A DNA stretch of 64,000 bases. Origin: Gnetum montanum (lineage: Eukaryota > Streptophyta > Gnetopsida > Gnetales > Gnetaceae). The translations under genes were made by a program, and so were the position numbers. The notes beneath the pieces were generated by a model. It did no database searches. It was given only the letters and a program-made list of their open reading frames with translations, and had not been told where the DNA came from. Location of the stretch: contig MNCI01001300.1 of NCBI GenBank assembly GCA_015680685.1, positions 230,547 through 294,546 on the forward strand, written 5' to 3'. Below, piece by piece: positions 43,750-56,335 of this stretch (position 1 is the first letter of the stretch; each line of letters starts with the position of its first letter).

Positions 43750-46700
43750 TTTTCCAAGATCTAGGCTAGCATGCTAATTTCGAGAATAGAAGTAGAAGCC
43801 AAAAGAGAATTTGAGCTCCTACATCACAATGAAAAGGAGTATATTCCCTTCTTGTATGACCAAATACCTTTCTATGATGTTCATGCTAGCATCCTAACTC
43901 ATGTAATTAACATGGAAGAAATGGATTGAATGTCTACCTTAGATGGATAGCCAAAGGAGGAAGATGAATTTAGGGAAGAATTTGAGCCTGAAAGCATCGT
44001 AGGTGCACTTTTCCAACAAGCCATTCTTAGGAAAATAGGGCCTACCTCCCACCCTTTTATTTCTTCCATAGAGCATGTCCCACCACCTTTGTCCCCTATG
44101 TACCCAATCATGTTTGGGTCCATACTAGTCATAGTTGTACATTAGAATCGATCAATGCCATAACCAACAACTTATAACCTCTCCATGCCTTTTTCCACAT
44201 ATCCCTCATTTGTGTGGCCATCAGTAGTGGTTGTTACCACTGTAAATCCGTTGGCCAACCAAGTGGAGCCTACGATGGGAGCCTAAACAACCTATGGGTC
44301 ACATACCTCCTTTGTTCCATTTGTGCCCTAGAGACTAGCACAAACATCTTTCTCCTTGTTTGGTCTAACTACTATAGCTACAACGCAACCTTTGCCCTCT
44401 ATTCAACAATTGATAATGAGGCCAAAAGCCTTCCAATAGATTCCATAACCATTTTTGCAAACCTTGGAATCGATAAGAACACCATAGGGCCTAGATTAGG
44501 CCTTTCAAATGATCTAGGACCTAATAGAGAAGTTGAAGAGGTTTAAAGTGTCTACATATCAAAGCATCAAGATCAAGGACTTCTACCAAGATGATCCCAT
44601 CAGTCTTGTGGTCCCACCCTTTTCACTCCCTCTTGGTGTTCCCATCCCTTAATTCAGCAAGTACAATGGAGAAGGTGATCCTAATGCTCACCTCATTACC
44701 TTTTACTCTGTGTGCTTCATGTTGTAACCATGGACACATACCATAATGAGGATCTTCCCTATGTCTTTGACATGAAAAGCGCTTAACTAGTACCATGCCT
44801 TATTGAGGGAATCTATATCCTCTCTTAAAGAGTTGATAGTGTAGCTCATTGATTGATTTAAGTATAACTTGAAGCTTGACACTACGCTTGATCAATTGAT
44901 GAATTTTAAGCAAGGATCCCTCAAACTAGTGTAGAAGTTCATCCAATGATGGAATGATCTTCTCAACAAGATACCAAAGCCTATAGTTAGAACCCATATT
45001 TTGGCTATATTAAAGTAGATGGTTAATGACTTTATCAAGTCCAAGCTCTATTACCTTGACCTATGGTCACTTAGTCAAACGTTCTCCCAAACCAAAAACA
45101 TAGAGGACATTGTAGCATTACTTTGCTTATGTGGCATACAAAAACCAACATACACAAAGGGGCAAAGAGAGAGGTAAGCATAATAGTGTAGCTGTAGCCA
45201 TCATAACCAAAGAGACCAAAACTACTAACTAGGGGCCAAAGGCCACCCTATCCAAAGCCCTTACTAATAACCAAGAGAACCAACCATCAACCTTTGGGGC
45301 CAATACATTGATCACTTCTAGAATAAACTTTGAGAGAAAGGATAGGACAAAGTGCGTTAGTTTACCTTTAAGGCCATCTAAATTACTAGATCAACTGTTG
45401 AAGAGTGGGCATATACAATATAAGAAAATGACTAAAGCCACTCAAAAGAAGCATAAGTGGCTATGCAAAATAACCAAAGAACCCACTCAAGTGACAAAAG
45501 ATGACCCTCAACTGCCTAGGTGTTTTAAGCTAGACCACTTTTTCCACTATTACCAATTACTTGGTCATGACATAGACTTTTGCCTCATGTTGAAGGATGA
45601 CCTATAGAAAATGATAGATAGGAGAGAATTAGTCTTAGATACCTCCAACCTAGTCTAACCATAAAATCAATTGATGTAGGTGCATAAGGGCCTATTGAAT
45701 GTTAATAATAACCCCTATGTAATATCAATGTTCAACATTGATGACAACTGGAGACTAGCGAGGGAACCATTCATGATCTGGGTACCCCCTCATGATGAAA
45801 GGGCCTTTTTAGCTTTCATCCCCCTTTTGTTGTGAGAGTACCATCATGCACACCTCCAAGGGAGCCCTTTGTCATCAAGGTGCCCCAATTAGCCATAGCC
45901 CAATTGATCATCATAACCACACAACAACCTTTTGTGGTGGCTAATGCTATAGCCTCTTCCTCACAAGCAACAAATGACAACCAAGAAGCCTCAACCAAGT
46001 AGAGGAAGAAGCATAAACAAAAGCTTAACAACAAGGGTGACAAGCAAACCAAGGCACAAAAGGAAGTGGACCCACTAAAGCTCACTCCAATATTGTCTAT
46101 ACCCATGACCTCCTCTGCACAACTTGCCTCAACTAGCAAACCATAAGAGGACCCCATACCAAAAAGCAAAAGAAATAGGAGAGACCCCAACAACAACAAC
46201 CTAAGGTTAAAGTTTGCATTTTTGGGTGCATGAAGGAAGAAAAGTATAATTGGGGTGATAAGCCCACAACCAATGATAAAAGCTTCATCAATGTGATGGA
46301 GCAATTCAAATAGTCCATCAAATAGAAAAATACAACCTTGAGCCTATATGACTTGATCATGACTTTCACTACACATCGTGAAGCACTTGTCAAAATGTTG
46401 ACTTTTATCCCCATGAATGAGGACATCCCTACTAATGAGGAATCCATCTATGCGATAATGGTTCCTTCTTCACTGAGGGAAAAGAAGTCAACATTGTTGA
46501 TGTTTAGTGATAGCAAGGTCAAGATTAATCCTCAAAATTGCAAAGTAGCCAAGGCTCCTCTTTTCATAACCATATGCATAGGGTAGTTTAAGGTGCATCG
46601 AGTGGATGTTAATGATGGTGCCACAACTAATGTTATCCCATGCACTAATGTTGACCACCTAGGCTTGACTGAGAAAATACAACATATGACAACTATAGCT

Positions 46701-47180
46701 CTCAAGTCCTTCAATAGATCAAGCATTGCTGTCAAGGGGTCTATCTCCTTGAACTTTGTGATAGGGGAGAAATTCCCAACAACTGTCAATTTCTTGGTTG
46801 TGGAGGAGATGCCAGGATTTAACCTTATTGTAGGAAGACCTTAGTTGGCTTAGTTATGGGCCATGTCTTCACCTATCCACTAAGAGATTTACCTTCCTTA
46901 TGAAGGAGGTGAAATCATCATTCATGGTGATAATGAGGTTCCCCTGGCTATCAACAACCTAGATGTAGAGTAAGGGTTTGAAGTAGAGTTTCAAGAAGAA
47001 ACTCCTAGCCACAAAGTTTAGTAGCCTAAGAGAGCAAAGAAAGCCAAAAGTGACAAGAATGAACATTGAGACACACTATAGGAAGAGCTTCCTTTTAACA
47101 TCATTAGTGAATGAGATGGACGATACAAACTTGTGCACAGTAGGCCTTACACGTTTCCTAACATATCAAAGATTAGGAAA
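43750..47180 (+). pseudogene. gag-pro: gag-protease of T1
   Basis: Reading starts before the ATG at 43912, as a frame with EYIPFLYDQIPFYDVHAS is open upstream of it. Gag core: PIP-stop-FSKYNGEGDPNAHLITFY at about 44645-44700 (Retrotrans_gag), then IVRTHILAIL and KSKLYYLDLWSLSQTF. Gag end: FKLDHFFHYYQLLGHDIDFC at about 45530, the His/Cys motif of this lineage. Protease: VDVNDGATTNVIP at about 46604 (aspartyl active site, DGA where DTG/DSG/DGG is usual) and PGFNLIVGRPWLA-like at about 46815-46855, in a 270-codon stretch from 46338 with few stops. Coding similarity ends by about 47180 without RT, RNase H or integrase. Stops and frameshifts make it inactive. Confidence 0.75.
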
Positions 47181-47490
47181 AGCTTACACAAGTGAGGTGC
47201 ACCCCTAATCCTTCCACGTTATGCCCTTGTAACCTTTGTAGCCATGCACCAATAGCCAGTTAACTTAGATTTCATTTGTTTCTTGTTAAGCCTTTATTTT
47301 AGCTATATTTTTATTTTCTTTATTTTAGCCTTATTAGCATGTAGCCTAGAGACTTATGTTTATTTCCATTTCTATTTATAATGGCCTTTTTATTTCTTTA
47401 TTTTCCTTGTTTAGCATGATATAAACTAGAAAATCCATAAAAATTTTTAAAATAGAAAATCACCAAAAAAAAGTATGAGTTTCTTTTCAA

Positions 47491-47710
47491 CAATGGCTTG
47501 CCATGGCCAAAAATTGGAAACGTTACTTGACTTGCCATGGCCTAAAATTGGCAACATCACTTGACTTGCCATGGCCTAAAATTGCTAGCATAAACAAATC
47601 GATTGCCCACCATGGCCTAAAACTAGTAACATAGCATGGCTCTTCATGGTCTAAAATTGGAAAAACACTTGAACAACCTATGCCCGCCATGGCCTAAAAA
47701 TAGCAAACAT
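47491..47710 (+). repeat. CCATGGCCTAAAA tandem motif array of T1
   Basis: At least five imperfect units of the form TTGCCATGGCCTAAAATTGGCAAC, spaced 40-60 bp, shortly after the end of the coding part. Confidence 0.75.
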
Positions 47711-48007
47711 CTCTTTTATCCTATTTAAATTTTATTCTATAATCACATCATTTAGCCATTTAAATTTATAGCTAAGATTAACATAGCCATTTACAACATT
47801 TATAATACTAGAATAATATATAGCCAAAACTAAAATAAAAAAAATCAATTTAAAATATTTATAACATACATAGCTATGGCGTCACTGTGTGGTAGGAATG
47901 TCCAAAAATAATAATCATTCATAATGGTCTTGACTAATAATAGCCATAAATAAAAAAACAAAAAAAAACCATGTAAATAACAAGCTAAAGTAGGAAGATG
48001 GAGGATG

Positions 48008-48082
48008 CTAAGGGACATCTAGAGGAGGAAGTGGTGAATCATCCACACCCTCACTGCTAGGGCTGCTAATGTCTCTTGATGC
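48008..48082 (-). pseudogene. Terminal exon of an antisense ORF in T1
   Basis: On the minus strand a splice acceptor (TATTTTAG) at 48084-48083 is followed by 24 codons and a TAG: SSPSSEGVDDSPLPPLDVP is the end. Length, acidic/Pro-rich character and place in the element correspond to the terminal exon of T2 (54661-54750). The upstream exons seen in T2 are not present here, so the rest was probably lost. Alone this would be weak; the pair makes it credible. Confidence 0.45.
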
Positions 48083-48219
48083 CTAAAATACAACAACACA
48101 ATAGCCAATCAATAACCAACAACCAAAACTATAACTTAAACAAGACCTGAAACACCACCAATTTTGGTTCTCAACACTTCAATTACAAATTTTTCTAAGT
48201 GTCAAAACTTGGCAAATTT

Positions 48220-48815
48220 TGTGAGTATTGGTGCTACGCTCCCTAGCATAGCCAACGTAGCATGCATCAAGGCTTGTTTTGCAAAATTTTCTAAGTGTTA
48301 ATAGTAGTTGCATGAAACATTTTTATAAGTGTTCTACTATGCTCTCACTCTACCTACTATGCTCTAGAGCGTAGCCAGTGTAGCACTCACTTCCATGGCT
48401 AGTTTGCCTAAGTGTCAAGCCAGAAGTTTTCAAGATTGCTTGGGATGGATGAAATAGTTCAGCAAATTTTTTATCTCTTAGGTTGCTATGCTCTACTACG
48501 CTCTAGAGTGTAGCCAGTGTAGCACACCTTTTAGTGACTAGTTCTGCCTAAGTGTTAAGCAAGGAGCTATTAAACTAGCTTAGCATGGAAGAGAGATTTG
48601 GCAAATTTTCTAGCTCTAGAGGCTACCTCTCCTACTACACCCTAGGGCATAGCTAGTGTAGCATGAAGAAAGATTGTAGATTCTATTAAATTTTTCTAAG
48701 TATCCCTACTATGCTCTAAAGTATAGCTAGCATAACCAGTGTTAGACATCAAAATTTAGCAAAATTTGACTAAGTGCTATGTTATGCTCTAGAGCATATC
48801 TAGCATAACACTAAA
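48220..48815. repeat. Palindrome array with GCTCTAGAGC cores
   Basis: Six units with a self-complementary core: CTACGCTCCCTAGCATAGCC (48234), CTATGCTCTAGAGCGTAGCC (48357), CTACGCTCTAGAGTGTAGCC (48496), CTACACCCTAGGGCATAGC (48635), CTATGCTCTAAAGTATAGC (48709) and TATGCTCTAGAGCATA (48784). Spacing is 74-140 bp. Each core could fold into a hairpin. Words between cores (CTAAGTGT, AGCAAATTTT) also recur. Confidence 0.8.
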
Positions 48816-48989
48816 GAAATGCCTTTGACAACCTCCAAAAACCTCCAAAAATTAGCATCCGTCTTTGTCTAAGCTTCAACATCCCTTTGGTAGTAAGATA
48901 AAAAATTTGTATCTCTTTTGCATCCCAATTGGTCCCCAAAATTGTACCTACACTTGACCCTACTTGAAAGAGGGGAAGACGTAGTCTCA

Positions 48990-49915
48990 AAGCGTAGCCT
49001 CCAAGTTGTACTGTTTGCAAGTACATTGTGGTCATTCAAACTTTGGCACATGCAGTCTTTGTTGTGTAGTCATAGTTTAGCAATCTCTAAGGATCTATTC
49101 TAGTACTCTAGAGTGTAACACTTTGTTACCCCCATGGGAGCATAGTAAAGGTTAGTGTGGGCCCACCTACCCTTGTGCCACATGGTGGCCGATCTCATTT
49201 CACACTAACCATAGCCTTATAAATACCCCTATGTTCAACATTCTAGGGGTTGGAAAATCAAAAGAGAATTGGGAATTTTGACATTCTAAGCATCCTTGGC
49301 ACTCTCGCACTTGAGCACACCTAGCACTTTGGCACATTCTAGGATCTCGTCAGACAACTGGCACACACTATCCAACATGCAGTTCACCACTGTACCCACA
49401 GAACATAGCAATAGCCAACCTAGTAGGTTTAGTCCCCATAATAGTTGTTAGCTCCATGTCCTAGACATCCCAAAGACTATGAATACACTACTACACTACC
49501 ACTATGCCTACTTGTACACCGTGTACCACTCTTACCTCTTTTCCTATGATAGCTATGCTCCCCCATTTGTGGTAGTGCCCTTTCATTCTCAGGTTTTGTT
49601 GCATTTTTATTTTGTATTTAACATAACACTTATATTTTCTCACTATTTCATATGTATTTTCATGTTTACATCACTGTTCTCAAGCTAGGACAACCCACTA
49701 TGCTCTAGCTTGGCCAGCCCCAGTGCCCATAGGTAACGTTGTATAAACCCCTCTCACACATATTTTTCTTAACACCTCGTATGTCCCTATATGATTAACA
49801 AGATCATTTAGGGCACTCTATTTCTATTTCTATCATGGTCCTCGCATGGACTTGGGGTTAGGCTGTATGCCCATTGACCTCTCAGTGTTCTAGCCACCAA
49901 CATTTTTGGTCATCA
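48990..49915 (+). repeat. 5' LTR of T2 (start approximate)
   Basis: It ends CATCA seven bases before the T2 primer site. A purine-rich stretch (GAAAGAGGGGAAGA, about 48967) before it may be the polypurine tract of T1, so this LTR could close T1 and open T2. The TATAAAT box is at 49218-49224. Its last part matches positions 311-467. Confidence 0.45.
49218..49224 (+). promoter_or_regulatory. TATA box in the T2 LTR
   Basis: CCTTATAAATACCCC, in a GC-richer context about 700 bp before the LTR end; the likely promoter of the element's sense transcript. Confidence 0.6.
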
Positions 49916-49922
49916 TAGTTTT

Positions 49923-49941
49923 TGGCACTAGAAGGAGGGCC
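49923..49941 (+). promoter_or_regulatory. Primer-binding site, tRNA-Asn type (T2)
   Basis: TGGCACTAGAAGGAGGGCC, one transition away from the complement of the plant tRNA-Asn 3' end. Confidence 0.8.
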
Positions 49942-50579
49942 TCCTATTCCTTCTTTGTTCAAGGGTAGTCCCACATGATTTCTACACCTTTGTTACTAGT
50001 TTTGAGCTAGCATAGATGTAACACCAATGTGGACTTGCCATGGTAGTAGTTGGATCATAGGCTAGCATAGGATTTATTTATGATTCGGTTGGTGTAGATT
50101 GGTCCTAGTTGTCGGTTCCCCTGGAACCTCGTAGGACAAAAGCCCAAGTGTACCTATTACATTCAAAACTTTGGATGCTCTAGAGAGCATGAAAATTCCT
50201 CAAAGTGTAGCAAGCATAACACTAGAGTTAGTCACTTTTTAGTAGTGTTTTCAAAGTTAGCCATTTTTGCCCTATTTTCATAGTTTTTCATACTTAGTCA
50301 TTTTTCCAACATTCTATGCACTTAACCATTTTCTACTCAGCACTATCATTTCTTATATTTTTACATAGTAACATGAATCCCAAGTAGCACAAAGGTGAGT
50401 CGGCCCATCCAACAGGTGATAGACATTGAGCTCCTACTTAGCTTTGTATAGCCATAATGGTAGTCATTGAGACTGTGTAACCAATTACCTGAGCACATGG
50501 TGCTCGATGATGAAAAATAGAACTTCCTCTATGCAAAAATTTAGGTGGGTTTGTCCCTAGATTAGCAAGAACTAGATGC

Positions 50580-53500
50580 TAAGCAAAGCTTTAAGATCAT
50601 ACATCAAAATGGACGAGAATTTCTTCCTACACTTGATGCATTCATCCCACTTACCAACAACTTTTGGTGGTTACTGGACCAACTTGTTAGAGTGAGTGGG
50701 CCTAACAAGCATGATGTAGCATCAAACTATGATGAGCCTTTGCAAGATAGGAAAGATGAATTTGAGGCTCGTTCAAAGAGTGGTATCCCATTTTACGCCT
50801 CCATCCAATAGCTTGTTTCTAGTATTGTCTCGCACTAGTCACAGTTATCTACCTTCTTTGAGGTAGTAGCATCACTCTCACCCCCCAAATCCACACTAGT
50901 GATGGCAAGCCATCAAGTATTGCATGTGCAATAGGGTGCAGGACCATCTACCACCTTCCCCTTCATCATCTTTGCCTTGTCTGCACAATCTTATATGCGA
51001 ACATTCAGGATGCCAACACAACCATATGTGCACACAATGCCTTTCTCTCATCCACACATGAGCTAGGTGTCCTTTGTTCCACCTGTCTTGTTGGCACCTC
51101 CTACAATAGCCCAAGCCACAACCACATGGTGGATCCTAGCCTCTATGCTTATGGCATAGTGGTCACACATACAAAAATACATGCAACAACAAATGCAACA
51201 AGTGTTCCACATGGTTACACAGCTCACAGTAGGGCTGTGGGCTGCTCAGAAAACACCATAGGTGGCATAATCGGTGCAACTATTCACATCTTCCCTAAGT
51301 TTGGACTAGATGTTCCAAGTCATCCAAACACTAACAGAGGATTTTAGGTAGCTTAAAGATGCTAACTCTAAAATGGTCCATGTGATGGACTTCTACCCAG
51401 ATGACCCCATCAGTCTTGTGGTCTCGTCACTAACCTTGCCTCTTGGGGTCCAAATTCCTTAGTTCATCAAATAATGGTGAGGGAGTCCCCAATGCCCACC
51501 TCATAACTTTTTGTTCTAAATTCCTGCTTCTACAAGCATGGCCACATGCGATCATCTATGTCTTTGCCATGTCCTTAATCGCCAAGGTGCTTAACTGGTA
51601 CTAGGCACTCCCCAGGGCTTCCATATCTACTTTGGAAGAGTTGCTTAGTGAATTTGTGACTCACTTCAAGTAAAAATTGAAGCCTGAGTCCATCCTAGAT
51701 CAACTAATAGATATCAAGTAGGGCCCCCTAGTGCTTGTGCAAAATTTCATTCAATAGTGAAGCACTACACTCAATGAAATCCATGAGATGATAACAGAAA
51801 CCCACCTCTTGGCCATCTTTAAGGGTGCAATGAATGAATTTATTAAGTCAAAACTATATTATCTAGCCTTGCACTCCTTGAGCCAAGCCTTTGCTCAAAT
51901 GAAGAGCATTCAGGATGTGCTAGAGGCTAGTAAGGACCCAGCATTTGTGGCCTATAAGAATGCATACAAAAAGAAGGACAAGGAAAAGGGAAAGGTAACA
52001 AAAACCATTGTAGTAGTGGCTGATGAGGCCAAGCCCAACAACATCAACCAAAAACAACAAAGAATCTAGTTCTAGCATTGTGGGAACCAACTAGCTTGCA
52101 CAATTGGTGGCTGCAGGGCAAGCTACCCCCAGGAAAAACTTTGAGCACAAGGATCGCTCAAAGTATACCCTATTGCCTATCAAGCTATTTGAGATTTTGG
52201 ACTAGTTGCTTTGTGCTGGGCACATCCAACACAAGAAAATGTTTGAGGACATTCATAAGTGAGATGAGCGATACTATGAGGTCCTCAAAAACCCCTCAGT
52301 AGTTATACCAAATGAGCCCCCAATCTCTAGAAACTTAAGGTTGGACCGATTTGCAACTATCACCAATTACATGGCCATGATATAGACTACTGCTTGGCCT
52401 TAAAAGATGACATTCAACTCATAATTGATCAAGGCAAATTGGTCCTTGATGATAGCAACCCTGTGCACCTATAAAACCAACCAATGAAGGTCTACAAAGA
52501 CCCCCTCAATAGTAGCGGTGCAAGTTACATGATCAATGCCATCAATGTTGATGATGACATGGAACTAGCACATGAACCATTTATGGTTTGGGTGCCCTCT
52601 GGTAATGATGGGGCCTCAATGTCAACTAGATCGCAAACTTCTTTTGTCATTAGAGCATCACCTCAGGTGCCCACAATGCCCTTTGTGGTTAGGGCCCCAT
52701 AACATGTCACAGTGACTGCAACCTAGATACCCTTTATCATTAGGATGCCATGACTTGTGGACCCCCTACTTGCCTAGGGTCTGATGGTGGAAATTGTGTC
52801 ACATTCTATCTACCCAAAGTCACATCCCAAGAGAGCCGATGAACATATCACTGACAAGATGATTAGGAAACATATGAAGTTAGGTCCTCCTAAGCTCGTC
52901 CCCTTGTCCGTGATCCCCATGGCATCATCATCTTAGAATGTCAATGTATGTGCAAGTAACCAATGAAAAATTACTAAGGCTCAAAAGTCCATTGCAGAAA
53001 AAAAAGCTAAATCTCCTCCCTAGGAGATCCATCTCTTGGGTTGCATGGAAGAAGTAAGGGCTACCAAAACAACATATAGTGGAAAAGATTTCTTGGATGC
53101 ACTGGCATAAGTTAGACAAGCTCTCAAACAAAAGAACACATCTCTAAGCTTGTATGACCTGATAATGATCTCTTTTGCTCATTGTGAAGCATTAGTTCAC
53201 ATGTTAACCTCTATTCCCATCAAGGAAGATATTCTAGTGGATAAAAAAGTCATCCACATTGTAATGCTTCCCCCAACAACCCAAAACTTGAGGTCAACAC
53301 CCTTGATGTTTCACAATGAGGCAATTAATGTTGATCCTAAAAAGGGTTAGGTGACTAGTGCACCAATGTTCATAATAATTCATGTAGGATAGTACAGAAT
53401 TTGTAGGGTGCATGTCAACAACAGGGTTGCAACCAATATCATCCCATTCCCAATCATTGACAAACTTGGTTTGGTTGACTAGATCAAGCCAACCAAAATG

Positions 53501-53986
53501 ATGTTCTTAAAATCCTTTAATGGAGCACATGTTTTCGTAAAGGGAATGATCACAATAGCTTTCATGGTAGGCAAGCAATTCCCCAATACTGCTAAGTTCA
53601 TTGTTGTTGAAGAGATGCCTAGATTTAGGTTGATTCTAGGGAGGTCTTGGCTAGCCTAGTTATGGATCATCTCTTCACCTATCCATCAAGAGATCCACCT
53701 GATCTATGAGGGTGGAGAAGTGATAACATATGATGACAATGTATCTCCCCCAATCATCAAAAACATTGATGTAGAGCAAGGGTTAGAAGTAGAGTTCTTT
53801 GAAGGCACGCCACCTATTCGAGATGAAGGCCAACTTTGTCCAGCTAACCTACATAAGAAACAAAATGAAATGAGCAACCTCCTTGAGGGATCTCTCTGGG
53901 CAGAATTGTTCTTTAGCACAACTAATGAAGGTATAGGTGAGTATTGCCTTGTGCCTCCTAGGGCCTACACACCCCTTAGCCCACGT
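50580..53986 (+). pseudogene. gag-pro: gag-protease of T2
   Basis: Homologue of the T1 gag-protease. An upstream part reads LQDRKDEFEARSKSGIPFY at about 50740. Then DFYPDDPISLVVSS (about 51390, compare DFYQDDPISLVVPP of T1), a Gln-to-stop in the PIPQF motif, and an open frame 51788-52069 (LAIFKGAMNEFIKSKLYYL). The protease part starts near 53150 (YDLIMISFAHCEALVHML), has NNRVATNIIPF at the active site, so the catalytic Asp-Gly is lost, and FRLILGRSWLA at about 53625-53655. The last frame (53720-53986) reads DVEQGLEVEFFEG as in T1. No RT follows. Confidence 0.75.
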
Positions 53987-54142
53987 TAGGTTAGGAAACA
54001 GTTACATGACTAAGGTATTCCCTTAGTTCATTCACATTTCTATGTCTCTTTTTATTCTTGCTTGCACAATTATGTTTGTGTAGTTGATTGCATCTTGCAT
54101 TAGTTATTTCATTTTTTTTAGTTTATGTAGTTTCGTTTACTC

Positions 54143-54200
54143 AAAAAAACCAAAAAATAAAAAATAAAAAATAAAAAATAATAGGAAATAAAAAAGACAC
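54143..54200. repeat. A-rich microsatellite
   Basis: Units of AAAAAATAAAAAAT type, just before the motif array. Confidence 0.7.
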
Positions 54201-54480
54201 CATGGTATGCTAAGGCCTAAAACTAGCAACTTGCTTCCTTTTGACACCATGGCCTGAAAAGGCCTTAAACTATCACATGGCCTACTAAGGCCTAAAATTG
54301 GAAACTTACTTCCTTTTGATGCCATGGCCTAGAAAGGCCCTAAACTATTGCATGGCCCATTAAGGCCTGAAACTAGCAACTTACTTTCCTTTGCGCAATG
54401 GCTTGAAATGGCCTTAAACTAGTAATGGCCCTTCCACCATGGCCGTAAACTGGCATGGGGCCCACAAGGGGCCTAATAGC
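54195..54480 (+). repeat. CCATGGCC / AAGGCC motif array of T2
   Basis: Alternating CACCATGGCCTGAAAAGGCC and CTAAGGCCTAAAACTAGCAAC words, about eight in 285 bp; same place and same motif as in T1. Confidence 0.75.
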
Positions 54481-54660
54481 ATCAATCAATCAAAAGTTAG
54501 AATTTTTTAAAAATTACACAAAATACAACAAAGTGATATATGAATCATCATCACATTTGCATTAAATCATCAATGAAATATATAATTCAAGTGTACATCC
54601 AAAACAAAAAATTGTTAAAAATGCAAAATTACCAAATAGTAGGGCTACATTTTGTGCTGC

Positions 54661-54750
54661 TTAGCTAGCAGTGTTTGGTGGGGGCTGGGGTTCTTCTTCT
54701 TCCTCTTCCTTTGTTGCATCGTTGGGGCTTGCACCATCACCTAGAACCTT
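54661..54750 (-). pseudogene. Terminal exon of the T2 antisense ORF
   Basis: 30 codons including TAA, preceded by a TTGCTTATAG acceptor, with no stop inside. A possible donor for the intron is ATGCAG/GTCC at 54854/54853. It is acidic (six Glu in a row) and Pro-rich at the end, matching in style the T1 exon at 48008-48082. Confidence 0.5.
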
Positions 54751-56335
54751 CTATAAGCAAAATAAAACAATGAATTAGCTAACAAATAAGTGATGTGTGA
54801 AATTATCACAAAACAAATAAAATTAATTCAAACTAGAATAACCTAAGAAGGACCTGCATCTATATCTAGAGGCATCCTATCGAGGCCCACCTCCAAGTGT
54901 TGGAGGATTTCCACCTCCGATAGCTATGTTTAATCCTCCTCGCCAAGGTCAATACCCATGAGGGTCTTTCCTTTCTTCATAGCTATCCATGAGGATGGCC
55001 CTAGTGAAAATGTAGTAGAAGAAACCTCTTTTGAAGGCACAACAATGTGTCTCTCTAGGGTTCCACTCACCACTACGTTGCTAGCAAATAATTCATAAGG
55101 TCATGTTTCACCAATCGCATCAAGGAACATGTTGTGGAAACGGTGCTCCACGAACTCATCTATGTACCTTTTAAGGTATGCCTCTTGTTCCTACTTGTAG
55201 TGGTATTTGTAGTTCTTTTGAGTTTTATCCCATTGATACACTTTGGCACTGTAATCCTTCCAGTTCTAGTTCTTCCTAGCTAGTAGGTCTATTTGCAACC
55301 ATTGCTCAATCACCTCTTTGGTGGCCTCATTTTTGCCATGGATGGTTGAACAGTACTTGGCATAGTTAATCTCAACTATTTTCTAGGTGTTTTCTCCTTT
55401 GTAATAGGTTTCTATGAAGTTATAATGGGCTTGCAAGTCCTCTAGTTTTGCATCCTAGCTCGTCTCCTTGTCCTGGAGCTCGAGCACTTGTTTCCACAGG
55501 TGCTTGTTAGTGCACCTACATTTCCACAATGCTCATGCAAATGAGAGTGTGCACTTACTTGCCTCATCATACACACGATAGGGCACTTGCTCCACTTCAT
55601 GAGGAAACTCAAGCATAACATTAACTCTAGCCACCTGATTTAGGTCTCACCAAAGCTAGGAACCTATTGCCATACAATAGGCAAGACAATATTACTTGTA
55701 AACTAAGTAGCAAATCGGTGAAGTAAGGTAGGTAAACATGGACATACCGATCTTAGGATCCTTCTGTTGTATATGGTCCATGATGTCCTCAACCAAGCCT
55801 TACATGAAGGCAAACTTATTAGGTTCCTCCATCCACAGCTACATACAGAAAGTAGATGTGCATACTAGACCCTCAGCGGAAACACCAGTGGTTGTGATGC
55901 AACATAGTTAGTAATTATTAGACAACGAATAGCCAAATGTGTAAGGGTGAAAAAAAACACACAAAAAAAAAGATGGCGGTGTAAAGCTCCTACCCAACAA
56001 GCCCTCATATGTGAGAGTAGGGGTATCACCCATTTACATGCCATCAAAGACATTTTCAAACTCACCCTCATCAAACTACAACAACCCTTCTTTCTTAAGT
56101 TGTCAGAGGACCTCTGCAACTTCTCATTCCTCTTTCTCTGGTACTTGTCCCTCATTTTGAGGAGGAACATCATTCACTATGGGCTCTACTACTATCGTGG
56201 AGGTCCTCTTTCCTACATTCAATGAACCACATAAGTTACGATTAGAATTTTCAATGTTTAGTATAACATAGCATGGCATATTATAACAATATTTAATGAT
56301 TCATACTCACGTGCAATTTTTCAATCTAAATCATG

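Larger units (their letters stand above)
42829..48815 (+). mobile_element. T1: Tat-like gag-protease element
   Basis: Internal part of a Ty3/Gypsy-type element: primer site, leader of about 900 bp, gag-protease (43750-47180), a CCATGGCC array (47491-47710), an antisense terminal exon (48008-48082) and a palindrome array (48220-48815). No RT or integrase. Its order matches T2 except that most of the antisense gene is missing. No separate 3' LTR could be told apart from the T2 5' LTR. Confidence 0.6.

Noticed and set aside
45816-46447. Two hydrophobic minus-strand ORFs (162 and 104 codons)
   Set aside because: They are shadows of the T1 gag-protease, whose plus-strand motifs (LYDLIM, VDVNDG) cover the same stretch; hydrophobicity comes from the complement of Lys/Gln/Asn-rich coding.
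47491-47710. CRISPR-like repeat array
   Set aside because: Units are imperfect, spacing is uneven, the same motif occurs in other elements, and the DNA is clearly from a plant nucleus.
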